Position numbers and translations under genes: made by a program. Positions 21,474-31,379 of a DNA stretch of 64,000 nucleotides are shown here, piece by piece. The DNA comes from Puccinellia tenuiflora (lineage: Eukaryota > Streptophyta > Magnoliopsida > Poales > Poaceae), in assembly GCA_012064385.1 (NCBI GenBank), contig QRDG01000060.1:294814-358813 (forward strand). Reading direction: 5' to 3'. Position 1 is the stretch's first letter; each line of letters begins with the position of its first letter. Under the pieces are notes generated by a model. The model was given only the letters and a program-made list of their open reading frames with translations. It ran no database searches and was not told the origin of the DNA.

Positions 21474-22511
21474 TCAGTGTCCCCCACCGATGCCACCACC
21501 GCCTCCAAAACCTCCACCACCTCCACCACCCAAGCCGCCGCCACCCCCGGCTCCACCTCCGGCACCAAACCCTCCGCCAAAACCACCACCTTTACCGCCT
21601 CCAAAGCCACCTCCAACTCCAGATCCGCCACCACCACCAAGTCCGCCTCCTCCTCCGGCACCACCACCTAGGCCGCCACCTCCTCCAGCCCCACCACCGA
21701 GACCGCCTCCTGCACCACCACCGAGACCGCCTCCCGCACCGCCGCCTAGTCCGCCACCTCCTCCAGCCCCACCACCGAGACCACTTCCTGCACTGCCGCC
21801 CAGTCCGCCACCTCCTGCACCACCACCTAGACCGCCACCTCCTCCGGCCCCACCACCGAGACCGCCTCCAGCACCACCACCTAGGCCGCCACCTCCTCCA
21901 GCACCACCACCGAGACCGCCTCCAGCACCACCACCGAGTCCACCGCCTCCACCTGCCCCACCACCGAGACCTCCTCCTGCACCACCACCTAGGCGGCCAC
22001 CTCCTCCAGCACCACCACCGAGTCCGCCGCCTCCACCCGCACCACCACCGAGACCACCTCCAGCCCCACCACCCAGACCGCCTCCCGCGCCACCGCCTCC
22101 TCCAGCACCACCACCAAGTCCGCCTCCTCCACCGGCTCCACTGCCTAGACCGCCACCTCCACCAAGACCACCACCATGGCCGAGCCCTCCACCAAGTCCA
22201 CCACCATGGCCGAGCCCTCCACCAAGTCCACCACCGGATCCACCACCTAGCCCACCGCCACCACCAAGGCCTCCACCTGCACCTCCACCAAGACCACCCC
22301 CGAATCCTTTGCCGCCTCCAAACCCACCACCAAGGCCTCCACCATGGCCAAGCCCACCACCACCACCAAATCCGGCGCCTCCCCCGAAGCCTCCTCCACC
22401 GCCCAAGTTTTGCTTCTCCAAGAGCCGCGCCTCGGCAGTCCCTCCCAGAACAAGAGCGACGGCCAATGCCGCGAGCACAAAGCCCTGCACACACGTCGCC
22501 ACCCTCCCCAT
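21474..22511 (-). CDS. Glycine-rich secreted protein (structural GRP type)
   Basis: A single-exon ORF of 345 residues. Residues 1-28 (MGRVATCVQGFVLAALAVAL then VLGGTAEA) form a signal peptide. The mature protein starts RLLEKQNLGGGG and is then almost entirely GGGxGGG: GGLGGG, GGAGGG and GGFGGG units with scattered GHGG and GSG, ending GGGGGIGGGH. No RNA-binding or cysteine-rich domain is present. Proteins of this build are laid down in plant cell walls, often of vascular or epidermal tissue. The TATA box at 22595-22602 lies 84 bp upstream of the ATG. Because GGN codons pair with CCN, long proline-rich frames exist on the other strand; they are shadows. Confidence 0.88.
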   Translation of the reverse strand: MGRVATCVQGFVLAALAVALVLGGTAEARLLEKQNLGGGGGFGGGAGFGGGGGLGHGGGLGGGFGGGKGFGGGLGGGAGGGLGGGGGLGGGSGGGLGGGLGHGGGLGGGLGHGGGLGGGGGLGSGAGGGGGLGGGAGGGGGAGGGLGGGAGGGLGGGAGGGGGLGGGAGGGGRLGGGAGGGLGGGAGGGGGLGGGAGGGLGGGAGGGGGLGGGAGGGLGGGAGGGGGLGGGAGGGGLGGSAGSGLGGGAGGGGGLGGGAGGGLGGGAGGGLGGGAGGGGGLGGGAGGGGGLGGGGGSGVGGGFGGGKGGGFGGGFGAGGGAGGGGGLGGGGGGGFGGGGGIGGGH

Positions 22512-22594
22512 GGGAAGCTAGCTAGGAATACTGGACTGTGTTAAATTGTTGCTGCTGTGATCGATCGATGCTTGAGGCGAAGGACGTTGCCTTG

Positions 22595-22602
22595 CTTATA
22601 TA
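22595..22602 (-). promoter_or_regulatory. TATA box of the glycine-rich protein gene
   Basis: Minus-strand GGTGCTATATAAGCAAGG gives TATATAAG 84 bp upstream of the start codon, the usual distance for a short leader. Confidence 0.7.
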
Positions 22603-23762
22603 GCACCTAGGCTAAGCCCGATCATGCATGTGGACTGGACTGGAAGTGGAGAACTGGAGATTGGAGCGAAAATCTGTGTGTGCATGGAGTTATTGTGGGT
22701 AGTTGAGGAAGGATGACGACCCAGCTAAGCCAGATCGAGTAGCAGAGAGACCCGGGCCATGGCGCGACGACTTGGTAGTACGCACATAGGAAGAAGAACG
22801 AATACACCTGTAGCAGGCGGGAGTGCCATGCCGTCGATCGATTTGGTGCCGGTGCATTTATGTTCACGCGCTCTGCCTACTTGCTGCTCAACTAATCGCG
22901 CCAGGCAGACGCATGTTACCTTGTTGGACTTGGAGTGGAGTTGGACGTGGATAATAGAAGAACATAGATATTCAGTGCTCCATTCATTTCACGGTGCCTA
23001 ACTAGCTAGGTGTGCACAGGGACATATTATTAGGATCGATTTAGGAGCGAGTTAAGACATACTGTAAGAGGAGCGAAAGTAAGACCACACGTACACACAC
23101 TTAATGCGTTATTAGTAGCTCATGCTATCGTGCCATGCGTGCCGTTTGTAACTGCCCGACAGTCACTTCTGCCGCTGATGGCTGCCGCGATAGCTTGTCA
23201 GTACAGTAATGATATGCGTATGCTGCTCTGTCCTCTGATCCTAATGCATGTCATTATGTGAACCTAGTAGCCAGGGTTTTGCGCCCGCATTAATTCAAGC
23301 TTTCTCTCGTTCGCATAGAGCTATATTACCAAGATTTTAAGCGCAATGGTCATTTTTTGGAGAAATGGGAGCATCAGACGATAGGCGGCCGGTTTGTGCG
23401 TGCACACAATCTTCTTCTATGTGGTTTGTCTAAAAAATATCTTTTTCAAGCTCTATCTGCGTCCTTGAAATTAGACTCCAAATTATTGATTGATTGAAGA
23501 CGGCGAGCACGGCGCACAGCTAAGGAGCACACAAGCATGAGCTGCAGCCTGCAATGCACTCGGAGAAAAAGATGCACGACATTGTGCACCACTTGTATCT
23601 CCCCACATGCAGCGAGCTGCTGCGACTGCGTGCATACTCTTGCACGATAAGATGGGCTGGTCATGTTTAGCATGCGTCTATCACGACTCGCAGAAAATAG
23701 TGAACCATGTGCATGTAAATGCAAGGGAAATAGAGAAGTTCACCCCGCGCGCGGAAATGCCA
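22603..23762. other. Intergenic, nothing recognised
   Basis: This is the upstream region of the glycine-rich protein gene and the spacer beyond it. No coding or repeat structure could be supported. Confidence 0.5.
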
Positions 23763-24581
23763 TACCACAACTAGATAAAATTTTGAGGCATCAATTTCCA
23801 ATCCGTTATGGAAGGCTATTTGGTCTTTGAAGGTTCCAGCAAAAATTAAAATTCATTGTTGGAGAGCCTCTTTGGGACCTATACCTTGTAAAGGTATTCT
23901 TGCAAATCGCCATATGATTACATCAAGCCAATGTCCTCTTTGCTCCATGGATTGCGAAAGCATTTCACATGTTTTTTTCCTGTGTCCTAGAGTTAAAGAT
24001 ATTTGGCGTTACTTGGGTCTTTTTGATATAGTCAAGTGTGTCTGTTCGGAGGAAATTAATGGAGTACCTGCTCTAACTACATTGTTACTTGACCCGGCAG
24101 TAGCTCCCATGCACCATGACCTACGCAGAAGTGATCTTGTCGCGGTTGCAGTATGGTGCGCTTGGTGGGAGAGACGCAAGATCACTCATGATGAGCCAGC
24201 TTATGCTCCTGGCCAGTCAGCTCAAGCTATTTTAGCATTGGCTCTAAATTACAAAAGAGCAAAATCTGCAAAAGCGACGACGATTGATAGGCATGACTGG
24301 AAGAAACCTCCGGACGGTCTTGTAAAACTTAATGTTGATGCAGCCTTTGATATTGACTCAGGTACTGGTGGCACTGGTGCGATCATTCGTGGTCAACATG
24401 GCGTCTTCATCTCCGCTGACCGTTGGACTCTCCAACACGTTGAAGACGCGACAACAGCTGAAGCTCATGGCCTTCGGAATGGACTCCTTCTTGCTGGTTT
24501 GGCGGGATGTAACAAGATCGTGGTTGAATCAGATTGTATGGAGGTGATTGAGATCATGCAGAATGGCGGTGTAGAAAGTTG
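23763..24581 (+). pseudogene. LINE-type C-terminal fragment: zf-RVT plus RNase H domain
   Basis: An open frame covers a zinc-binding zf-RVT region (KIKIHCWRASLGPIPCKGIL, CPLCSMDCESISHVFFLCP) and then a plant RNase H-like domain (KLNVDAAFD, TTAEAHGLRNGLLL, IVVESDCMEVIEIM) with the expected Asp, Glu and Asp residues. This is how the C-terminus of grass L1-type elements or their domesticated relatives looks. The RT part is missing upstream, and the right end is cut at 24581 by a short-LTR element. The frame runs on into that LTR until 24699, which is fortuitous. Confidence 0.75.
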
Positions 24582-25677
24582 TGAAACCCTAATATTTGTT
24601 GTTTATTACGGTGACCCTCATGGGGTATATATAGGAGTACAAGGAGGGGAGAGACTTGGAGTACAAGGTCATGACTCTCAAATCCTAGTCTATCTCTAAC
24701 TCCTACATATATACGTATCGTACTCTAACATCCCCCCTCAGTCGTAGCGGGAGTGAAGTGGACGATTGCGACTAGACTTGAAGACTTGCGCTTTCGTCAC
24801 CTCCTCCTCTCCGTCATCATCAACTGCATCTCTGATGGTCTTCCTCTCTTCCCTCCCGCAGTCACAGTGGGAGCGTCGTGGACGCAAGTAACGACACGAA
24901 CGCTTTGACTGGAGTTGTTGCTGATGAGTAGCTGTAGACGTTGCCCTTGGTGACGATGTCGATGTAGCCGATCCTGATGTAGCCTTGGTCGAGGTAGTCA
25001 TGGTCGATGTACTTGTCGTAGTCGTGGAAGCCTCAATGCCAGAGGCGCAAAAAATTGCGCGATTTTTATAATGGAGCTACAATCATGGTTTTTGTGGATG
25101 TTTTGCACCTTGTGGAGGTACCGTCGGGGGCGTCTTGCAGATGTTAGAGGACGCGGTCATAAGTGAGTCCACCAGTTTTGCCAAAACTGGAGAAAACCCA
25201 CCGAGCACACAACGGTTTTGCCAGGACCGTGTGCGCGGTTGTAGGGTCTTTCACTAAAAGTGATGCCGGTTTGTTGTCGATGCAGTCTTATCCGTCGGTG
25301 TCGTGGTGTCTTGCAGTAGTACTGCCAGAGATGCATGTCCATCCTTGTGGACGTTGTTGTTGTAGCGCGATGTGTTGACGGGATTGTTGATGGAGACCAT
25401 GTTGGTGTAGACCTTGGCGATGATGTGTCGGCGATGAAGCAGTAGGCGTGACGTCGTATGTCGCTTGGAGGCATCCCTCCCGGCGACGATGGTGTCGATA
25501 CCTTACTGTCGGAGAAGTCGATGATGAAATGTATCTCTTTCCACACCGGACTGGCATGTGGATGATGTTGATGTCGTTTCTCGTACATCCTCGACGAAGA
25601 TCTTGACTCGTAGCCTGGCGTGTAGTCATACAACTTGATATCGTGAATTGGCTCGATGTAGTCCGGTTTGATGAATT
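24582..25677 (-). mobile_element. Short-LTR retroelement fragment: 3' LTR (24582-24730) and non-coding interior
   Basis: On the minus strand a polypurine tract (GACTGAGGGGGGA) is followed by a 149-bp LTR from TGTTAGAGTACG to ...TAGGGTTTCA, with TATA-like TATATATACCCC inside. To the right, about 950 bp of interior is rich in GATGATGTCG-like sequence and lacks recognised gag or pol. The other LTR is not present; a CACTA element starts at 25678. The polypurine tract and LTR size suggest a Copia-derived non-autonomous element. Confidence 0.65.
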
Positions 25678-26335
25678 CACTAGTGGAAAACGGGGCACTA
25701 GTCCCGGTTCCAGAGGGTCTCTAGTTCTGGTTGGGCAACCGGGACTAGAGCCCCCCCCCCCCTCTAGTCCCGGTTGTCCACGAACCGGGATAAGAGGTCC
25801 TCCCACGTGGGCACGGAGGAGCCCGCGGGGCTGGACACCTTTAGTCCCGGTACGTAACACAAACCGGGACTAACGTTAGGCCTTTTTTTTTCTTTTCGAA
25901 TATTTTTCAGGTTTTGAGGTTTAGGGGTTTCGAATGGTTTCCATCGTACGGGATCACGTCGATACGCCAAAAACGCGAGTTGGTATATATATAAATTATA
26001 TTACAACATAAAGATCACGTTGATGCATATATATATAACACATACAAATTAAGTAGTACATGAAGATCATGTTTCCGTATAAAGTACTTAATTACATAGA
26101 GATCATCATTAGTACGTGGAGATCACTTATGTCAGTAGTAGTACTCTCCGTTTTCAGGTATGACCGCCGCAAGGAGAAATCCCGCCAATTCCTCCGCAAT
26201 TGCTTTTATGCGGTCATTTGGTAGGAGGGCGTTCCGCTTCCTTGCAACCTTTAAAAGAAGGAGAAAAACAATTATGAATGAAACTCAACACAATTGATGA
26301 TAACAAAATAAAATTGTGAATAATGTTTACGTACC

Positions 26336-27339
26336 TCTTTATTTCTTCGATTATTGAATCTCTCAGTGGTTCTCATTTAAATGAACTCGCAAATGTAGTA
26401 TCCACATAAGTGGGTCCCGGTTGGCTGTTCCAAACACCACTGTTCGAGAATAGAATTCAATCAAATCAAGCTCTATAATGGTATTGAAACTAGAATTAAA
26501 GAGATACGCGGATCTAGATAGTACTACTTACCTTGTTCAGAGACCATATCAGCTTCGGTTTCCATTGACCGGGTTCTTCCTTGATAAACGTTTCCCAAAC
26601 TCTGCCCGACAAAGAAAATGAACAAAAGAGTTTTATTAATTACTTGATATCACGAAATGAACGAAAGAGGCCGATATAGTGCGATAAGAATTTAAATTAC
26701 CCTTTGATCAAATCAAAGCAGCTCTTGTATTCTTTAGGATGTCTCCTTAATGAGTCTAGGACCTCAATTTCTCCAACGTCAATTTTAATGGCCATAAGAA
26801 TATAGTGGAAGCTGCACGTTTATATACGCGGTCATGCATAACTCATCAATTACACGTAAGATCGGGTGAGCAAAAATAGAATGTGTATAAGAAAGTAACA
26901 CTTACTTGAAGTTGTAAGGAAGAAGTATTTCTTTTTTGTTACGTTGTCGCTTGAAACACCTTAGCAATGTCTCCTTTACTTCCTCGGGTTTGTCTTCTAT
27001 GTTCACTTCATGAACTTTATCCGGGTCAATGAAAACCCAACGTCTGAGATCAGTCTGGCCCTTTTGTAGTCGAGCATCTTCATTCTACATAAATAGCATA
27101 CCAAAGATTATAGAACGAGAGCTGAGCTAAAGACTTAAATTACAGAAATAAATCACTTACAGACAAAAGCAACTGATGATAGCTTTATCGAGGGCGCGTA
27201 GATTGTATAACTGAAAAAGTTCGCTAAAATCAACTTGCACACCGTATTCTTGGAAGTAATGCTCTTCCTTAACTCTCGTCATGACACCGATTATATCTTT
27301 CTTTGCGGCTTTCAAGTACCATTCATTCAACTGACGCAT
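26336..27339 (-). pseudogene. CACTA-borne Ulp1/C48 cysteine peptidase-like gene, broken
   Basis: Minus-strand exons can be followed with GT-AG borders. The first encodes RQLNEWYLKAAKKDIIG ... FQLYNLRALDKAIISC (donor at 27160-27159). The next encodes WVFIDPDKVHEVNIED ... KEILLPYNF. The third encodes FHYILMAIKID..EIEVLDSLRRHPKEY, followed by VWETFIKEEPGQWKPKLIW and QPTGTHLCGYYICEF. The His of FHYI, Asp of VLDS and Cys of LCGYY match the C48 catalytic triad. A TAA directly after CEFI, where related ORFs continue, truncates the protein. Such peptidase domains are common passengers of plant CACTA and Mutator elements. Upstream exons are absent: other sequence begins at about 27340. Confidence 0.65.
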
Positions 27340-27583
27340 CTTTGCTGGCCCAGGAGCACGAGGCCGAGGAGCTGGAGCAGTACCAAGTTCCTCCGCTGCC
27401 CCAAGGCCTCCTTGGCCAGTCCTGGGTCTTCACCGGCGGCAGTTGGTCGCCGCAGGACCAGGAGTAGCCGGCCCAGGCGCAGCAGGAGCCGGAGGAGCAG
27501 CACGTTCCGCCGGAGGCGCAGCCACCGCCGACCCATCTGTGGACCGCACCGGGCTACATCGTCCTCTCCGACGACGAGGACTA
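27340..27583 (+). pseudogene. C-terminal fragment of an unrecognised element-associated ORF
   Basis: The plus strand reads LAQEHEAEELEQYQVPPLPQ ... QSWVFTGGSWSPQDQE, a TAG at about 27466, then QQEPEEQHVPPEAQPPP and PGYIVLSDDED before TAG at about 27581. The frame continues across the single stop, so it looks like the real but broken end of a protein with a Pro/Gln-rich region and an acidic tail. No function can be given. It faces the C48-like gene at its truncated 5' end, so the two were joined by rearrangement. Confidence 0.45.
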
Positions 27584-28139
27584 GGATGCCTAATTGTAAT
27601 GGCCTTTTAAGGCCTTTTAATATATGAATGTAATGGTCTTTAGGCCTTTTTATTACTAGTAATGCAACTGTCCCCGCCCCCTAAATGTAAAATACCCACG
27701 CCGCCCACCGTGGTTCCACCGCCGCCGATATAGGGTTACCGCGCCGCCGATCTAGGGTTACCGGACCGCCACGCGATTTTAGTCCTTTTGAGCGAGGGAG
27801 GAGGGGCGAGGATAGGGTTACCGTACCTTCCACGCGGGGGACGGCGGCGTGGGCATCGGGTGCTCGGGGGACAGCCGCGAGTAGCAGGACGACGAGGGCG
27901 TCGGAGCCTGACTTGGGGACGGAAAAGTGGCGATTTTGGCCGATTCACGGCCGCCCAGCTCGTGAAACTCGATGGCGAGGAAGAGGGTGGCCGCGGTGAC
28001 CGGAGCAGGAGAAGGCGGCGGTGACGGCGGTGACATGGGAGTAGGGGAGCACGGCGCGGCAGCCTGGCGGCGTCGTTCGTCTTCTTGGGCCTGGCGGCAA
28101 AATGGGGGGACGAGTGGAAGGGGGGGACTAAAAGGCACT

Positions 28140-28310
28140 AATTGTCCTTTAGTCCCGGTTCCAGCCACAAACCGGGATCAAAGGCCACTTTAGTCCCGGT
28201 TGCAGCCACGAACCGGGACTAAAGGTCCATTTTTTGGGCCGCTGCCAAATTAGCGCGCCAAAGCCCACCTTTAATCCCGGTTGCAGCCACGAACCGGGAC
28301 TAAAGGGTCG
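28140..28310. repeat. Internal TAGTCCCGGTT inverted repeat cluster in CACTA-2
   Basis: Three close copies of a unit pairing TAGTCCCGGTT or TAATCCCGGTT with AACCGGGACTAAA around GCAGCCACG. They match the left terminal motifs at 25695-25880. Such clusters belong near CACTA termini; here one stands 2.5 kb inside. Confidence 0.75.
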
Positions 28311-28734
28311 TTTGTATTTTCCTTTTTCCTGATTTATGTTATTCTATTAATTTAATTGTTCAAATTTGACAAAATTTATATCAAACCTAAGCTATGGACA
28401 TATAGAATCATTTGGTACTGGTTATTTTCAAATTGGACTATTTTGAATGTATTCAAATTTCAAATGGATGAGTTGAGTAAATTTGACATAGATTTCAAAC
28501 CATGACACTAAAAAAAAAATGAAAAATGAGTTTTTTTATTCAATGAAAACCCTAAACGCCTTAGTCAACACTATTTTACCGATTATTACACATAGAACCA
28601 GGATAAACAAAGCGTTTCATACATTATTACACATGACCATCAACATCCGTCTCTAATGTTGTGGTATAAACTTCTTCGTGTGTGTCCTTTTCTTCTGATC
28701 GCGCCGTAACCATGGACAATCTTCATCATTCAAC

Positions 28735-31379
28735 ACAATGCTTGGGTCAGTTTTCACTGTGAAGGGGGGGGGGGGGGGGGATTTCATCAAACTTATTGTA
28801 ATTTTCTGACATGTCTGTCTTGTCCTCCACTCCCACGATGTTTTTTTTCCCTGAAAGAACTATACGTTTTGGCTCGTCGTATGCTGTATTCGCTTGCTTA
28901 TATTTTATTTTCTTCGGTCTGCTGGACATGGCCTTCACATAGAAAACCTGAGCCACTTCACTGGCTAGGACGAATGGTTCAGTGTCGGGGCCAAGATTCT
29001 TCAGATACACTATAGTTATTCCGTACTTCGGGTCTACATGTGCCCCGCCTGTCAGGTTGAACTATTTGCACCAGAACAAAGGGACCTTAAAAGAAGGTTC
29101 ATAGTCAAGTTCCCATATCTGCTCTATGTAACCATAATATGTGTCCTTTTGCCCATTATTGTTTGTTGCATCAAAGCGGACACCACTGTTTTGGTTGGTG
29201 CTCTTTTTATCTTGGTCGGCCGTGTAAAATGTATTCCCATTTATCTCGTACCCTTGAAAAGTCAATATAGTCGAAGATGGTGCCTTGGCCAACAAGTATA
29301 GTTGTTCTCCGACAGTGGTGTCATTAATGAGACATGTTTGCAACCAACCTCCAAAATTCTTCACGTGTTCTCCATCAATCCAATCTTTAGGTTGCTCCTG
29401 GTATTTCGAGCGTAAAATATTCTTGTGTTCCTCGATATACGGAGCCACCAAGCTGGAATTATGTAGAACTGTGTAGTGTGCTTGACTGAAAAAATGCCCG
29501 TCCATACATATTGTTGCTTTCTTTCCTAGCGTGCCTTTTCCCCGCAGTCTCCCCTCATGGCGCGATTGAGAAACACCGATTGGCTTAAAGTCAGGAATGA
29601 AGTCAACACAAAACTCAATGACCTCCTTTGTTCCATAGCCCTTGGAGATGCTTCCTTCTGGTCTAGCACGGTTATGAACATATTTCTTTAAGACTCCCAT
29701 GAACCTCTCAAAGGGGAACATGTTGTGTAGAAATACAGGACCGAGAACGGAAATCTCTTCGACTAGGTGAACTATGAGGTGCGTCATAATATTGAATAAG
29801 GATGGTGGGAACACCAACTTGAAGCTGACAAGACATTGGACCACATCCTTCTATAAACTTGGTAGAGTTACTGGATTGATGACCTTCTGAGAAATTGCAT
29901 TGAGGAATGCACATAGCTTCACAATGGGTACTCGAACATTTTCTGGCAGAAGCCCCCTCAATGCAATCGGAAGTAATTGTATCATAATCACGTGACAGTC
30001 ATGAGACTTTAGGTTTTGGAACTTTTGCTCTGTCATGTTTATTATTCCCTTTATATTCGACGAGAAGCCAGACGGGACCTTGATAGTGCTAAGGACTTCA
30101 AAAAAGATCTTCTTCTCTTCTTTGGTAAGAGCGTAGCTGGCAGGACCTTGATGCTTCTCTGGATTCAGGTTGTCTTGTTCGTGCATATGTTGTAGGTCCT
30201 GGCGTGATTCCGGTGTATTTTTCGTCTTCCCATACATGCCCAAGAAGTTTAGCAGGTTCACGCAGAGATTTTTCGTCACGTGCATCACGTCGATTGCAGA
30301 GTGAACCTCTAGGATTTTCCAATAGGGTAACTCCCAAAATATAGATTTCTTCTTCCACATCGGTACGTGTCCGTTAGCGTCATTCGGAACAGATTGTCTG
30401 CCAAGACCCTTTCCAAAGATTACTTTTAAATCCTTAACCATATCATATCTAACATCCCCAGTAGGACGGGTAGGCTTCGTCCGGTGATCTGGCTCACCTT
30501 TGAAATGCTTGCCTTTCTTTGTTACGAGATGCTGTTTTGGAAGATATCGACGATGCCCCGGGTACATATTCTTGTTTCCCAAATATATACATCCAGTCTC
30601 ACCTAAACAGTGCGTGCATGCATTGTATCCCTTGTTTGACTGTCCTGAAATGTTACTAAGAGCAGGCCAATCATTGATGGTTACAAACAACAACGCTTGT
30701 AGGTTAAATTCATTTTGTTTGTGCTCATCCCACACACGTACACCTTCTTCACGCCACAACTCTAAAAGTTCTTCAACCAATGGCCTCAGGTACACATCAA
30801 TGTCGTTGCCGGGTTGCTTCGGGCCTTGGATGAGCACTGGCATCATAATGAACTTCCACTTCATGCACAACCAAGGAGGAAGGTTATACATACATAGAGT
30901 CACAGGCCAGGTGTTATGACTGGAGCTCTGCTCACCAAAAGGATTAAAACCATCTGTACTTAGACCAAATCTTAAGTTCCTTGCGTCATCTGAAAATGTC
31001 AGAAACTCTCTGTCGATTTTTCTCCACTGCGACCCATCAGCGGGGTGTCTCAGCATCACGTCTTTCTTATGGTCTTCTTTGTGCCATCGCAACAACTTGG
31101 CATGCTCTTTGTTTTGGAATAAACGTTTCAACCATGGTATTATAGGAGCATACCACATCACCTTCGCAGGAACCCTCTTCCTGGGGCGCGGCTCGTCCTC
31201 AACTTCACCAGGGTCATCTCGCCTGATCTTATACCGCAATGCACCGCATACCGGGCATGCATTCAAATTCTTATACTCCTCACCGCGGTAGAGGATGCAG
31301 TCATTGATGCACACATGTATCTTCTGCACCTCCAATCCTAGAGGGCAGACAACCTTCTTTGCTTCGTACGTACTGGGGG
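28735..31379 (-). pseudogene. CACTA-2 TNP2-type transposase, interrupted
   Basis: The minus strand encodes TNP2 domains in order. The Transposase_21 part includes CINDCILYRGEEYKNLNACP, SDDARNLRFGLSTDGFNPFG and IDVMHVTKNLCVNLLNFLG. A DUF4218-like part includes LPIALRGLLPENVR, FPFERFMGVLKKYVHNRARPEGSI; a DUF4216-like part includes GYIEQIWELDYEPSFKVPLF and VLASEVAQVFYVK. TNP2 cuts CACTA termini. A TAG at 29851-29853 and a second TAG at 29062-29064, where a Trp codon is expected, break the frame. A G/C homopolymer (about 28767-28780) lies at the end. The 5' part is cut at 31379 (STYEAKKVVCPLG) by a Gypsy-type LTR, so the ORF track into that LTR is artificial. Confidence 0.85.

Larger units (their letters stand above)
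25678..31379 (-). mobile_element. CACTA-2, truncated autonomous-type CACTA element
   Basis: The left terminus is CACTAGTGGAAAACGGG, preceded by ATT as possible target duplication. Subterminal sequences contain repeated TTTAGTCCCGGTT / AACCGGGACTAAA (25695-25880 and 28140-28310). On the minus strand it carries TNP2 (28735-31379) and a C48-protease-like ORF (about 26336-27339). The right end is cut at 31379 by a Gypsy-type LTR, and no continuation of TNP2 or of the right terminus is found elsewhere in the window. Confidence 0.85.

Noticed and set aside
21335..22525. Long proline-rich (extensin-like) and His/Arg-rich frames on the plus strand
   Set aside because: They are shadows of the glycine-rich gene on the minus strand, which has the signal peptide and a TATA box; the plus frames lack a signal peptide.
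24582..24699. Continuation of the RNase H frame to 24699
   Set aside because: This part lies inside the 149-bp LTR, so it is read-through by chance.
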